Shown one piece after another: positions 33,917-43,358 of a DNA stretch of 53,812 nt (positions are counted from its first letter, which is position 1; each line of letters opens with the position of its first letter). The notes under the pieces are model-generated. The model was not told the DNA's origin, searched no databases, and was given only the letters and a program-made list of their open reading frames with translations. The translations under genes and the position numbers were made by a program. Source of the DNA: Desulfobulbaceae bacterium (lineage in GTDB: Bacteria > Desulfobacterota > Desulfobulbia > Desulfobulbales > SURF-16). Location of the stretch: contig PKTX01000010.1 in assembly GCA_002868945.1 (NCBI GenBank), positions 2,159-55,970 of the forward strand, read 5' to 3'.

Positions 33917-36019
33917 ATGCGCCAGCCCTTTTTTCTTATCCTGATTGTTACGGCGCTCAGCCTGTTGAGCACCTTCAACCTCTCCGTCAATGCCGCCCAG
34001 CCACCGGAGCCGGTGGCCCGCATTGCCGCCCTGCGCGGCAAGGCCGTTGCCACGGACACCGCCGCCCGGCAACGGCCGTTGACGGTGCGAGCCGCCCTCT
34101 ACGAAGGGGACACCATTGTCACCGGCCCCCGGGGCCGTTTACAGATCCTCTTCAGCGACAACACCATTATCAGCATAGGTCGCGACACGACTCTGCTCAT
34201 CAATGAGTATCTCTGGCAACCGGACAAAGAGGAAGGTGCCCTGCACACCGAGGTAAAGGAGGGTATTTTCCGGGTCATGGGCGGCAAGATCACCAAGGCC
34301 GCGCCCCGGAACTTCACAACCAAGACCCCGGCCGCCACCATCGGCATCAGGGGTTCCATGTACGCCGGCGTCGTGGCCAACCAGCAACTTTCCGTGGTTT
34401 TCCAGGGGGGCCGCGGTATTGTGGTGACAAACGACTTCGGCAGTGTGGAAATCCGCAAGGCCGGCTATGGCACCCATGTCAAGATGAACGAGCCGCCACC
34501 GCCGCCCACCTTGTTCAGCGGCGATGAAATGGATGCCTTCACCGACGACCTTACCGATACGGATACGGACGAAGACGACGCTGAAAACGGCACGGTCGAC
34601 GACAGCGACGGCAGTGATGACTCCTTTGACGATACCGCAGACGAAAGCGACACCAGCCAGGAGGGGGAGATAGACCAGGAGATCTTTGACACTGCGACCC
34701 TGCCGCCTGTCAGTGAGACCGATCCCCTTATTGACACCTCAACAAGCTGGACTCCGCCCACCCAGGGCATCACCCTTTTTCAGGGTGCCATTGCCGGCAG
34801 CTCTCTTCTTTATGAAGACGGCACCCAGGAGACGATCAATGAACCGGCGGACATCTTGGCCAACTGGCACAACCACAAGGTACTGGGCATTGTTTATGAC
34901 AGCCAGATAGACTTGGCCATGCCTGTCTTTTTCTTCGGCGATATCGACGGCAGCACGGTCAGCAACATCAAGGTTTTCGGCGGTGGCGGCATACAAGCTG
35001 ATTACAACGACCCCTACTACGACCAGGTGAGTGTGGTTGAGGGGGTGGGTAACGGCTATTTCATGGGCACGGATACCGGCACCTTTTATTTCAGTGGCAG
35101 CGGCTATGATTACGCCATTGAACCATCCGACCAACCCGCCCTGAGCGAGTGGCTGGTGGAGGGAGCGGGCATTGAGGTAAAAACAATGCCGGCCCCCGCA
35201 GGCTCGGATACCTGGATAGGCTATGTGGTAGGCATCTCCGAGGACATGAACAACATCGACGCGAACCGTCGCCTGTTGACCGGTGGCATGGTGCTGGGCA
35301 TCAACAAGGATACCGGTGACATCAGCGGCTCCATCTCCGCCGACGACGGCGCCTTCAGCCTGAACAACATTACGGTGGGGGGCACATACGGTTCGGCCTT
35401 TATTGCCGACAACCTGTTTGCCGCACTCTTGGGAGGCGGCTCCACGCCTCTCAAGGAGCATGGCAATTACCTGGTCACCGGCCCGGCCGAGGAGCAGTTT
35501 CTTGACTATGCCACCTGGGGCTACTGGGAGGTGGCTTACAGCGACGGCACCCAGCAGTATCACAACCATGTGCCGGGGGCCATGTGGCTGGCAGGCAAGC
35601 CCACCGCGACCACCGACATTGCCGCCATGGCCGGCAACAACCTGACCGGCAATTATAGCGGCACGGTAAAGGGCAGCAAGATTGACACCACCAGCCCCAC
35701 ACAGGTTTCCAAGATATCGGGCACCATGGAGCTCACCGTTGATTTTGCCATGCTGGGCAGTACCGCTGCCATCAACGGCGATATGGCCCTGAATGACGGC
35801 ACCATGTTCTACATCGAAGCAATGGGCACGGCCGGCAGCCCCCATTTCGGCGGCAGCCTCCTTGGTTCCGGCATATCCGGTGATATCGTCGGCACCATGT
35901 ATGGTCCTGATGCCGGCAGCATCGGTGGCAATTTCTCGGCAACCAACGGTTCGAATCTTACCTATCAGGGGATTTACGGCCTCAATCAGACCAGCCTGGG
36001 AGAACTTATCTTTCAATGA
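33917..36019 (+). CDS. Exported FecR-domain protein with C-terminal TbpB-like barrel
   Basis: 700 residues. A Sec signal peptide (1-26, VNA-AQ) has no lipobox cysteine. The FecR domain follows (about 34-190; GDTIVTGPRGRLQILFSDNTIISIG, TPAATIGIRGSMY), then a PPPPP hinge and an Asp/Glu-rich linker (about 203-270). A middle beta-rich region leads to a C-terminal domain (about 570-700). That domain shows GNYSGTVKG, repeated hydrophobic strands and YGPDAGSIGGNFSAT, the hallmark YGPxAxxxGGxF of TbpB/factor-H-binding-type barrels. Such barrels are the export signal read by Slam proteins, and the gene before encodes a Slam-like channel. GGAGAATCCAG precedes the ATG at 33917. The cyclase gene overlaps its stop. 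Likely a secreted or surface protein; ligand unknown. Confidence 0.82.
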   Translation: MRQPFFLILIVTALSLLSTFNLSVNAAQPPEPVARIAALRGKAVATDTAARQRPLTVRAALYEGDTIVTGPRGRLQILFSDNTIISIGRDTTLLINEYLWQPDKEEGALHTEVKEGIFRVMGGKITKAAPRNFTTKTPAATIGIRGSMYAGVVANQQLSVVFQGGRGIVVTNDFGSVEIRKAGYGTHVKMNEPPPPPTLFSGDEMDAFTDDLTDTDTDEDDAENGTVDDSDGSDDSFDDTADESDTSQEGEIDQEIFDTATLPPVSETDPLIDTSTSWTPPTQGITLFQGAIAGSSLLYEDGTQETINEPADILANWHNHKVLGIVYDSQIDLAMPVFFFGDIDGSTVSNIKVFGGGGIQADYNDPYYDQVSVVEGVGNGYFMGTDTGTFYFSGSGYDYAIEPSDQPALSEWLVEGAGIEVKTMPAPAGSDTWIGYVVGISEDMNNIDANRRLLTGGMVLGINKDTGDISGSISADDGAFSLNNITVGGTYGSAFIADNLFAALLGGGSTPLKEHGNYLVTGPAEEQFLDYATWGYWEVAYSDGTQQYHNHVPGAMWLAGKPTATTDIAAMAGNNLTGNYSGTVKGSKIDTTSPTQVSKISGTMELTVDFAMLGSTAAINGDMALNDGTMFYIEAMGTAGSPHFGGSLLGSGISGDIVGTMYGPDAGSIGGNFSATNGSNLTYQGIYGLNQTSLGELIFQ

Positions 36020-38256
36020 GACGAGGGAGTCTCTTGCCCAAAATCCTCGCCCCCTCACCCTTTAAGATCGGCTGCCTCCTGGTCGTGATCAGCCTGGCCC
36101 TCTATTTCTCCTTTGGTGGAAGAAAGCCGGAGTTGCTCATGGACCTGGACAACCGGCTCACCGACGCCATGTTCCATCTCCGCGGTCCGCAGGAGGTGAC
36201 AGGTCAGGTGGTGATTGTCGACATTGACAACAAGAGCCTGAGTCGACACGGGCAATGGCCGTGGCCCCGTAATGTCGTGGCACGCCTCATCGACGAGCTG
36301 GCAGCCCGGCAGCCGGCCGCCATTTTGCTCGATATTGTCTTTGCCGAAGCGGACCGCACCTCCCCTCTCACCCTTATTCCCAAACTGCTGCCCTACACTG
36401 CGGCCGAGCAGACCCGCCTCGACCTGCTGCGCCTTCAGGAGATGGCGCAATTCAACCATGACCTCCTCCTGGGAGATGCCCTGTCCCGCGCCCCGACTGT
36501 TCTGGGGTATGCCTTTTCCATGAATGCCGGCCACAGCGGCCAAAGAGACGAACGTCCCTTTCCAACACTCAACCTGGCCGTTGACCCGTCGGATGCCGCC
36601 TTTACCGCCATCAACCTGATTACGGCAAAGAGTGCCATTCTCAACACCCCGGACATTGCCATGGCCGAGAGCGAGGGGTTCTTCAACATGTTCCCCGACA
36701 ACTCCGGTACGGTACGGCGCGTGCCGCTCTTTATGCTTCACCAGGGCCTGCCCTATCCTTCCCTGGCCATGGAGGGCTTTCGTATCGGTCGCCGGGAATC
36801 AGGCGCCGTTATTCATCTCGCCCAACAGCGGCATCACGGCAGGCATGACATACTCGGCGTAGCAGTAGGCCCTACCTTTATCCCCACCGATGAGCGGGGG
36901 CAGCTTTCCATAAATTATCGCGGTCCCTTTGCCAGCTTCACCTATATCTCCGCCGCCGACATCCTGGCCGGTGACTGCAATCTGGATCTGCAGAACAGAT
37001 ATATCATAATCGGCACATCGGCCGAGGGTCTTTATGACCTGCGGGCCACGCCATATGCCAGTATTATTCCGGGCGCCGAGATCCAGGCCAATGTTCTTGA
37101 CAACATGCTGGCCGCCGACCCGATGATCTACGACAATTACTCGGAAATCGGTCTCACCTACACCATGCTCCTGGTGGGCGGCCTGCTGCTGGTTACCATC
37201 CTGGCCTATTCCACCCCATTGGCAGGCGGCATCGGCGGCCTGTGCATCATCCTGACCGCCTTTGCCACCAGTTATGCCTTTTTCCTGCACAACCGCATTG
37301 TCGGCATTACCTACCCCCTCACCGTCATTATCCTCATATTCCTCAGCGTTACCCTGTTCAACTTCTTCTTTGCCGGTCGGGAAAAGCGCTACCTCAATGA
37401 CGCCTTTAAACGCTATGTGGCGCCAAGCGTCGTCCAGGAGGTGACCCGCAACCCCGACGCCCTCTCCCTGAAGGGCGAAACCAGGGAACTTACGGTATTC
37501 TTTAGTGATATCAGAAGCTTCACCTCTATCTCCGAAAAACTGAGCCCGGAAGAGCTGAGCCACCTGATGAACGAATACCTGACAGCCATGAGTAATCTCA
37601 TCATGGAGAGCGGCGGCACAGTGGATAAATTCATCGGCGATGCCATCATGGCTATCTGGGGGGCGCCGCTGGCCGTTGATCATCAGGAACTGCGGGCCGT
37701 GAGAACAGCCCTCAACTCCCTGGACAGGTTAAAAGAACTGCAGGAAAGATGGAATAAGGAAGGATTGCCGCGTATAGAGATCGGCGTCGGTATTAACACC
37801 GGCACCATGAGAGTGGGCAACTTCGGCAGTGAAAACCGCTTCGATTACACGGTGATTGGCGACAATGTCAACCTGGCCTCGCGCCTGGAAGGACTGAACA
37901 AGGCTTACGGCACAAGCATACTGATCAGCGAGAGGACAAAAGAGGCTGTGGCGGAGGAGGTGGCCTGCCGTTACATCGACATGGTGCGCGTCAAGGGCAG
38001 GGCTCAACCGGTGCGCATCTTTGAGCCCCTCTCCCCGGAAATGGTGGAGCGTTTTGCCCCCCAGCAAGAGCGTTATGCCGAGGCCATGGCCGCTTATCAG
38101 GAAGGTCGTTTCATCACGGTGCAGGGCATCCTGTCGGACTTAAACAAGGAACAGCCCCAGCAGCTCTACCAGGTCTACCTGGAACGAGCCGACTTTTTCA
38201 GCCGCAACCCACCGGCTGCGGACTGGGATGGTGTCTTTTCCTTCACCAGCAAGTAA
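36016..38256 (+). CDS. CHASE2-domain adenylate/guanylate cyclase
   Basis: 746 residues. One N-terminal membrane helix (about 17-33), a periplasmic CHASE2 sensor domain (VVIVDIDNKSLSRHG then WPWPR at its start), three closely spaced helices at about 378-450, then a cytoplasmic class III cyclase domain. Both metal-binding aspartates are present (Asp498 in FFSDIRSFTSI and Asp542 in KFIGDAIMAIWGAPL), as is the GDNVNLASRLEGLNK region. It should make cAMP or cGMP on a periplasmic cue. The ATG overlaps the stop of the FecR gene (ATGA), so the pair is coupled. CHASE2 cyclases beside FecR-domain genes recur in many genomes. Confidence 0.93.
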   Translation: MRRGSLLPKILAPSPFKIGCLLVVISLALYFSFGGRKPELLMDLDNRLTDAMFHLRGPQEVTGQVVIVDIDNKSLSRHGQWPWPRNVVARLIDELAARQPAAILLDIVFAEADRTSPLTLIPKLLPYTAAEQTRLDLLRLQEMAQFNHDLLLGDALSRAPTVLGYAFSMNAGHSGQRDERPFPTLNLAVDPSDAAFTAINLITAKSAILNTPDIAMAESEGFFNMFPDNSGTVRRVPLFMLHQGLPYPSLAMEGFRIGRRESGAVIHLAQQRHHGRHDILGVAVGPTFIPTDERGQLSINYRGPFASFTYISAADILAGDCNLDLQNRYIIIGTSAEGLYDLRATPYASIIPGAEIQANVLDNMLAADPMIYDNYSEIGLTYTMLLVGGLLLVTILAYSTPLAGGIGGLCIILTAFATSYAFFLHNRIVGITYPLTVIILIFLSVTLFNFFFAGREKRYLNDAFKRYVAPSVVQEVTRNPDALSLKGETRELTVFFSDIRSFTSISEKLSPEELSHLMNEYLTAMSNLIMESGGTVDKFIGDAIMAIWGAPLAVDHQELRAVRTALNSLDRLKELQERWNKEGLPRIEIGVGINTGTMRVGNFGSENRFDYTVIGDNVNLASRLEGLNKAYGTSILISERTKEAVAEEVACRYIDMVRVKGRAQPVRIFEPLSPEMVERFAPQQERYAEAMAAYQEGRFITVQGILSDLNKEQPQQLYQVYLERADFFSRNPPAADWDGVFSFTSK

Positions 38257-38261
38257 AAAAA

Positions 38262-38273
38262 GAGCTACAGCTC
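38262..38273 (-). terminator. Short terminator for rng
   Basis: Read on the minus strand, GAGCTGTAGCTC is followed by seven T, directly after the RNase G stop. The stem is short (4-5 bp) but the T run is good. It lies between two convergent genes. Confidence 0.55.
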
Positions 38274-38280
38274 CCGGGGT

Positions 38281-39867
38281 CTATTTGCCCCGGCCGCCGC
38301 TTGCCACCTGCGATCCCGACTCCTCGGCGGCCTGCTCGCCACTTTCCCAGACAATCTCATACTTCTCCATATGGATATCCTTCTGGGGGATAATGGTCAG
38401 GGTCTTCTGGAGCTCATCCTCAAGATTGTGGATGGTTACCGCCTCTTCCTTGAGCATCATACCAGCCACCTTGGGGTGTACCCTGATGGTGACACTGGGC
38501 CCGGAGATATTCCTGGCCCCCAGGGAGATGCGCCGAAAAATCTCATAGCAGACGGTGCGATTCGACTTGAGGAGACCGTCGCCGCCGCAGTACGGGCACG
38601 GCTCACACATCATGTTGACCAGATCTTCCCGGTTGCGCTTACGGGTCATCTGGACCAGACCGAATTCCGACACCTTGAGGATATTCACGCGGCTCTTATC
38701 CTTCTTGACCGCCTCGCTCAGGGCCCGGAAAACATCCTCGCGATGCCCTTCCGTCTCCATATCGATGAAATCTATGATGATAATACCACCGATATTGCGG
38801 AGCCGCAGCTGGTAGGCAATCTCACGCACCGCCTCCATATTGGTCTTGAAGATGGTCTCTTCGAGATCATTCTTACCCACATAGCGACCTGTATTGACAT
38901 CAACAACGGTAAGGGCCTCGGTATTCTCGATAATGATATAACCGCCGCAGCGCAACCAGATCTTCTTATCCAGGGCCCGGCTGATGTCCATTTCCACGCC
39001 ATAGGCGTCAAAAATGGGCACATTCTGATCATACTTGAAGACCCGGTTATACATGTGAGGCGCAAAGGTCTGAATGAACGTGAGAACCCGCTGATAGGTT
39101 TTCGGGTCATCCACCACCAGGCGATCGACCTCCGGGCTGAAAATATCACGCACCACCCGGAGGATGATATCCAGGTCCTCGTAAACCATACTCATGGGTG
39201 TTGATTTTTCGGCCATATCCCGGATCTCGCTCCAGAGGTGGAGAAGAAACTCCATGTCCGCCTCAAGATCCTGGCGACTGGCATCCTCTGCCACGGTGCG
39301 AACGATAAAGCCGGTGCCGGCGGGCCGCAACTCCTCAATTTCCTTGCGCAGCCGCTGGCGCAACAGCTCGTTGTCCATTTTGCGCGAGATACCGATATGG
39401 TCGGTCATGGGCATGAAGACCAGGTTACGGCACGGCAAGGTGATGTTGCAGGTCAGCCGCGCCCCCTTGGTACCGATGGGCTCCTTGCAGATCTGTACCA
39501 GGATTTCCTGCCCCTCATGCAGCAGGTCCTCGATGGACTGGCCCGGTGTGCGCACGGCCAGGGAATCGGGCGGCTCATGATCGCAGCAGGTGGTGGTGCG
39601 ATCCCCACAGTTGTTTATCCGCTTTTCCAGTGCATCGGTGGAAATGTGGACATCATCGACATAGAGAAAACCGGTGCGCTCCAGACCGATATCGACAAAA
39701 GCGGCCTGCATGCCCGGCAGGACACGGACGACCTTGCCCAGGTAGATATTGCCCACCAAGCCTTTTTCGGTCGGCCTCTCCACGTGGAATTCAACCAGAT
39801 TGCCATGTTCAATAAGAGCGATACGCACCTCATAGGAGGTGGCATTTATAAGTAGATCAGTGGCCAT
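38281..39867 (-). CDS. rng: Ribonuclease G (RNase E/G family)
   Basis: 528 residues. The N-terminal S1 domain (VGNIYLGKVVRVLPGMQAAFVDIGLERTGFLYVDD) is interrupted by a segment rich in Cys and His (NNCGDRTTTCCDHEPP). Then come the catalytic DNase I-like region (VVDVNTGRYVGKNDLEETIFKTN, IIIIDFIDME) and the zinc-link CEPCPYCGGDG. It processes rRNA and degrades mRNA. Its gene follows the radical SAM gene 36 bases away, a pairing common in this phylum. Confidence 0.95.
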   Translation of the reverse strand: MATDLLINATSYEVRIALIEHGNLVEFHVERPTEKGLVGNIYLGKVVRVLPGMQAAFVDIGLERTGFLYVDDVHISTDALEKRINNCGDRTTTCCDHEPPDSLAVRTPGQSIEDLLHEGQEILVQICKEPIGTKGARLTCNITLPCRNLVFMPMTDHIGISRKMDNELLRQRLRKEIEELRPAGTGFIVRTVAEDASRQDLEADMEFLLHLWSEIRDMAEKSTPMSMVYEDLDIILRVVRDIFSPEVDRLVVDDPKTYQRVLTFIQTFAPHMYNRVFKYDQNVPIFDAYGVEMDISRALDKKIWLRCGGYIIIENTEALTVVDVNTGRYVGKNDLEETIFKTNMEAVREIAYQLRLRNIGGIIIIDFIDMETEGHREDVFRALSEAVKKDKSRVNILKVSEFGLVQMTRKRNREDLVNMMCEPCPYCGGDGLLKSNRTVCYEIFRRISLGARNISGPSVTIRVHPKVAGMMLKEEAVTIHNLEDELQKTLTIIPQKDIHMEKYEIVWESGEQAAEESGSQVASGGRGK

Positions 39868-39903
39868 AATTCTTCAACAAGGGTGATAGGTGGTGGATCC
39901 TCC

Positions 39904-42402
39904 TCAGGGAGCGGCCCTGGACCACTCCTTCACCACCCTTATGTGTATTAAGTCCGGCTCGGCAAGCTGCAGGACGGCCTGCAGAAGTTCCAAGGGTTTC
40001 AAGGCTGCCTTGCTTACCTCGGAGATCATCTGCAGCTGGATGGTTTTTTCATCCACACGTCGCAGATCAGTGACCTGTGGTCTGCCGTCCAGAATACGCT
40101 CTTTCTTCTTGCGCACCACAGTGACCGGAAAGGTGTCTGCCGCCCAAAAAGCAGCAATGCGACGATTTGTCACAGGGGCAGGCAGCCTGAAATGATAACA
40201 CGTTTCCACCCTGGCTGGTATATTTTTTCTGTCGTCCCGCTGTACGGCTGTCACCAAAAGCCCCTCAGGCAGCTGCCTGTTGATGGCCGTCAGCCACTCC
40301 TGCGGCTCTATGGCACGAAGCAGATCAACAAAGAGATATTCGGCCCTGCTCTCCGTGCCGAGGGGCAGAGCCGGGCTGAAAGAGACCTTGGGTGAGGGAT
40401 TAAAACCCTGCGAATAGTGGAGAGGCAGCCCCACCCTGTTAAAGACCCGAAAAAAGACCTGCAGTAACTCCAGATGCGAGAGGAGACGGGCCCGCCCCAG
40501 TCTGGAGTAGTCGATACGGTAGTGAAAATGGCTGTCCTTCTCTGCCGGGGTTTCTGATTGTTCATCCTGCCGGGTCGACCACTGCACCTCTTTCTCATGG
40601 AGACGCGGGTAGATGCTCTTAAAATCACACAGTCCGCATTTCTGACAGCCGTGCACCCGACAATCCGGGGTATAGGTGCCGGCCAGGGCCCGATCATACT
40701 CGGCCCGGATAAAGTCCGGCTCCACACCGCAGTGCAGGTGGTCCCAGGGCAGCGGCTCCTGGAAATCACGCCGGGCCAGATAACGCTCCAGGTCTATGCC
40801 CACGGCAGCAGCGGCCTGACGCCAGGTATCGAGATGCATGCGATCATTCCAGGCATCAAAACGGGCACCGCGTTGCCAGGCCTCGACAATCAGGCCGGCA
40901 AGCCTTCTGTCCCCCCGGGAAAAGACCCCCTCCAGAAAACTCTGGCGCGGATCACCCCAACGCAGCTGCAGGCCGTTCTCCTTGAGTTTGTCCTTCAGAA
41001 AATCTACCCGGGCAAAGCCCTCCTCGACAGAGAGCTGCGGCTCCCACTGAAAAGGGGTATGGGGCTTGGGAACAAAGGTGGCGGCACTCACCGTGATGCG
41101 TCGGCCCGGTCCGGAACCGGCCTTGAGCCCCTTGAGAGCCAGTGCAGGGATGGCGGCCAGATCCTCCCGGCTCTCGGTGGGCAGACCAAACATAAAGTAG
41201 AACTTGATCAGCTTCCAGCCCAGGGAAAAGGCAGAGGCGCAGGTGGCCAGCAGATCCTCCTCGGTAATACCCTTGTTGATCACCTGGCGCAACCGGTCGG
41301 TACCTGCCTCCGGGGCCACGGTGAAACCGGTTTTGCGCACCCGCTTGATCTGTTCCATGATCGCCGGGGTCAGGGTTCCCACCCGCATGGAAGGCATGGA
41401 GACCGACACACGTTTCCGGGCAAAGGTATCCATCAACTTGACCAGCAGCGGCCCCAGGCAAGAATAATCACCGGTGGAGAGCGACAGCAGAGCCAGTTCC
41501 TCAAAACCGCTGGCCTCTATGCCGGTGGTGGCAAGACGCAGGACCTGCTCCGGGTCGCGCTCGCGTACCGGTCGGTAGATCATGCCGGCCTGGCAGAAAC
41601 GACACCCCCGGGTACAACCGCGGGCAAGCTCAATGCCGAGACGGTCATGAACAATTTTGGTAACAGGGACCAGGGGTACCAGGGGCTGATCAGCGCCAAA
41701 CTCCGGCAGAATACGGCGTTGCACCCTCTCATAGCCGGCCTTCAAGGGCGTTACCCCCTTGAAGGCACCAGCGGTATCATAGGACGCCTCAAAAAAGGCC
41801 GGCACATAAACGCCCTTGATATCCGTCAGGGCAGAGAGCAGCTGCGCCCTTGCCCAGGCCTCTGTCTTGGCCAGGAGCAGAAGATCGCTGATCTCAACGA
41901 TGGCCTCTTCGCCGTCCCCCAGGAGAATGGCATCAAAAAAGTCGGCAACCGGCTCCGGGTGAAAGGCGCCCGGGCCGCCGCCCAGAATGAGCGGATGCTC
42001 CTCATTACGATCCCTGCTGTAAAAGGGAATGGCCGCCAGGTCAAGGATGGTGAGGATATTGGTATAACAGAGCTCATAGGGCAGGGTAAAGGCCAGGACA
42101 TCGAAATCCCGGGGCTGATGGCGCGACTCCAGACTGAAAAGCGGGGTTTTGCTCTGACGCAGCAGCTCTTCCAGGTCCGTATCCGGGGCATAGAGCCGCT
42201 CGGCCAGAAGATCAGGCCTTCTGTTGATGATATGGTAGAGGATCTGCAGACCCTGGTGACTCATGCCGATCTCATACATATCGGGGAAGGTCAACAGATA
42301 ACGCAGAGAGACGTCCGGCCATTTCTTGGCCGGCACATTAAACTCATTGCCGCAATACCTGCTTGGCTTGCGGACCAAAGGGAGAAGATATTCTGGATTC
42401 AC
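39904..42402 (-). CDS. B12-binding-like radical SAM protein fused to DUF2344 (TIGR03960 type)
   Basis: 832 residues. The N-terminal part resembles a cobalamin-binding fold (LRYLLTFPDMYEIGMSHQGLQILYHIIN). The radical SAM core has ARGCTRGCRFCQAG (CxxxxCxxC-like cluster) near residue 265. A C-terminal DUF2344 domain (about 610-832; YSRLGRARLLSHLELLQVFFRVFNRVGLPLHYSQGFNPSPKVSF) follows. These proteins are fused or adjacent to RNase G in many anaerobes, and a role in rRNA or tRNA modification is suspected but unproven. Exact Cys spacing is C-T-R-G-C-R-F-C, the CxxxCxxC cluster. Confidence 0.92.
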   Translation of the reverse strand: MNPEYLLPLVRKPSRYCGNEFNVPAKKWPDVSLRYLLTFPDMYEIGMSHQGLQILYHIINRRPDLLAERLYAPDTDLEELLRQSKTPLFSLESRHQPRDFDVLAFTLPYELCYTNILTILDLAAIPFYSRDRNEEHPLILGGGPGAFHPEPVADFFDAILLGDGEEAIVEISDLLLLAKTEAWARAQLLSALTDIKGVYVPAFFEASYDTAGAFKGVTPLKAGYERVQRRILPEFGADQPLVPLVPVTKIVHDRLGIELARGCTRGCRFCQAGMIYRPVRERDPEQVLRLATTGIEASGFEELALLSLSTGDYSCLGPLLVKLMDTFARKRVSVSMPSMRVGTLTPAIMEQIKRVRKTGFTVAPEAGTDRLRQVINKGITEEDLLATCASAFSLGWKLIKFYFMFGLPTESREDLAAIPALALKGLKAGSGPGRRITVSAATFVPKPHTPFQWEPQLSVEEGFARVDFLKDKLKENGLQLRWGDPRQSFLEGVFSRGDRRLAGLIVEAWQRGARFDAWNDRMHLDTWRQAAAAVGIDLERYLARRDFQEPLPWDHLHCGVEPDFIRAEYDRALAGTYTPDCRVHGCQKCGLCDFKSIYPRLHEKEVQWSTRQDEQSETPAEKDSHFHYRIDYSRLGRARLLSHLELLQVFFRVFNRVGLPLHYSQGFNPSPKVSFSPALPLGTESRAEYLFVDLLRAIEPQEWLTAINRQLPEGLLVTAVQRDDRKNIPARVETCYHFRLPAPVTNRRIAAFWAADTFPVTVVRKKKERILDGRPQVTDLRRVDEKTIQLQMISEVSKAALKPLELLQAVLQLAEPDLIHIRVVKEWSRAAP

Positions 42403-42566
42403 GTATTTTAGGGGGTCGCTTTAAATTTGAAGGTGGGGCAAGCAGGGCCTTCTGCAAAAGCAGGTTCTGCATTCTGCCATACCGGCAAGGCAAACACCTT
42501 GTGTGGACGCAACAGAGGCCCAACAGCCGGGATTGACTTTTTACGAGGCCCGCGCCAAAAAATGGC

Positions 42567-43358
42567 CTACTCCACCACCACCTCGTCAAAGGAGTCGGGC
42601 GGCACATAGTCGAAATCCTTGCGGCTCAGGGAAGCTTCATCGCGAAGATTATCCAGGCGGATCTCCATGGTGGAGTCGAGGCGCAGGGAGGTGACAATGA
42701 TATGGCGCGGCACATCACACTTTTCCGGGCCATACCCATCGTAGTGGATGTTCAGGATCCGTTCACCGGCACTGTTGAAAACAATATGGCGCCGAATCTG
42801 CAGGGCATCGGGGTCAAAGAGAACCAGGGCCTTCTTACCGTTCTCATAATCAAGCTCCACCCAGTAGGCCATGGTCTCATCACGACTCACCCTGGTCAGC
42901 TGGACCGGGCCGGGCTGCAGCCTGCCGATGAGCCAGTAATAGGAAAGGGTGGGGATAAAACCCTCCGGGGTATACTTAACAAAGGTCTCACTGTCCATCT
43001 GGCCGGTATAAACCGTCCCCTCAGGAATGGAAACATAGCGGAAGATGCTGCCGTCGGCGGTGAAGATGGCCAGGGGCTGGCCCAGGGGGTTGACGCCGAC
43101 AAACTTGAGAAAGGAGGGACTCATGGCCTGCAGGAAACCGGAAACAGCACCGGAATAGACGACATTTTTCAAGGAGATATGGGCGGTGCCGTCCAGACAG
43201 CATCGACACTCCGCCTGCAGGGCGACCATTTCCTTGAATCGACGGCGAACCTCGCTGTTTTCCTGCGGGGTGATCTCCTGAAGCGCGGGCAGTGCTGCGC
43301 AGCTTGCCAAGAGCAGACAGCAGGCCAGGAGAATCAACTGCTTTACCTGGGCGCTCAC
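42567..43358 (-). CDS. LolB/DUF4292-like lipoprotein
   Basis: 263 residues with a lipoprotein signal (LLACCLLLASC, lipobox LASC at about residue 20). The body has alternating beta strands (GTAHISLKNVVYSGAVSGFLQAM, PLAIFTADGSIFRYVS, RHIVFNSAGERILNIHYDGY) typical of LolA/LolB-like half-barrels. Probably attached to the outer membrane and handling lipoproteins or lipids. It overlaps the TPR lipoprotein gene upstream by four bases (ATGA), so the two act together or are at least co-expressed. Confidence 0.8.
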   Translation of the reverse strand: MSAQVKQLILLACCLLLASCAALPALQEITPQENSEVRRRFKEMVALQAECRCCLDGTAHISLKNVVYSGAVSGFLQAMSPSFLKFVGVNPLGQPLAIFTADGSIFRYVSIPEGTVYTGQMDSETFVKYTPEGFIPTLSYYWLIGRLQPGPVQLTRVSRDETMAYWVELDYENGKKALVLFDPDALQIRRHIVFNSAGERILNIHYDGYGPEKCDVPRHIIVTSLRLDSTMEIRLDNLRDEASLSRKDFDYVPPDSFDEVVVE

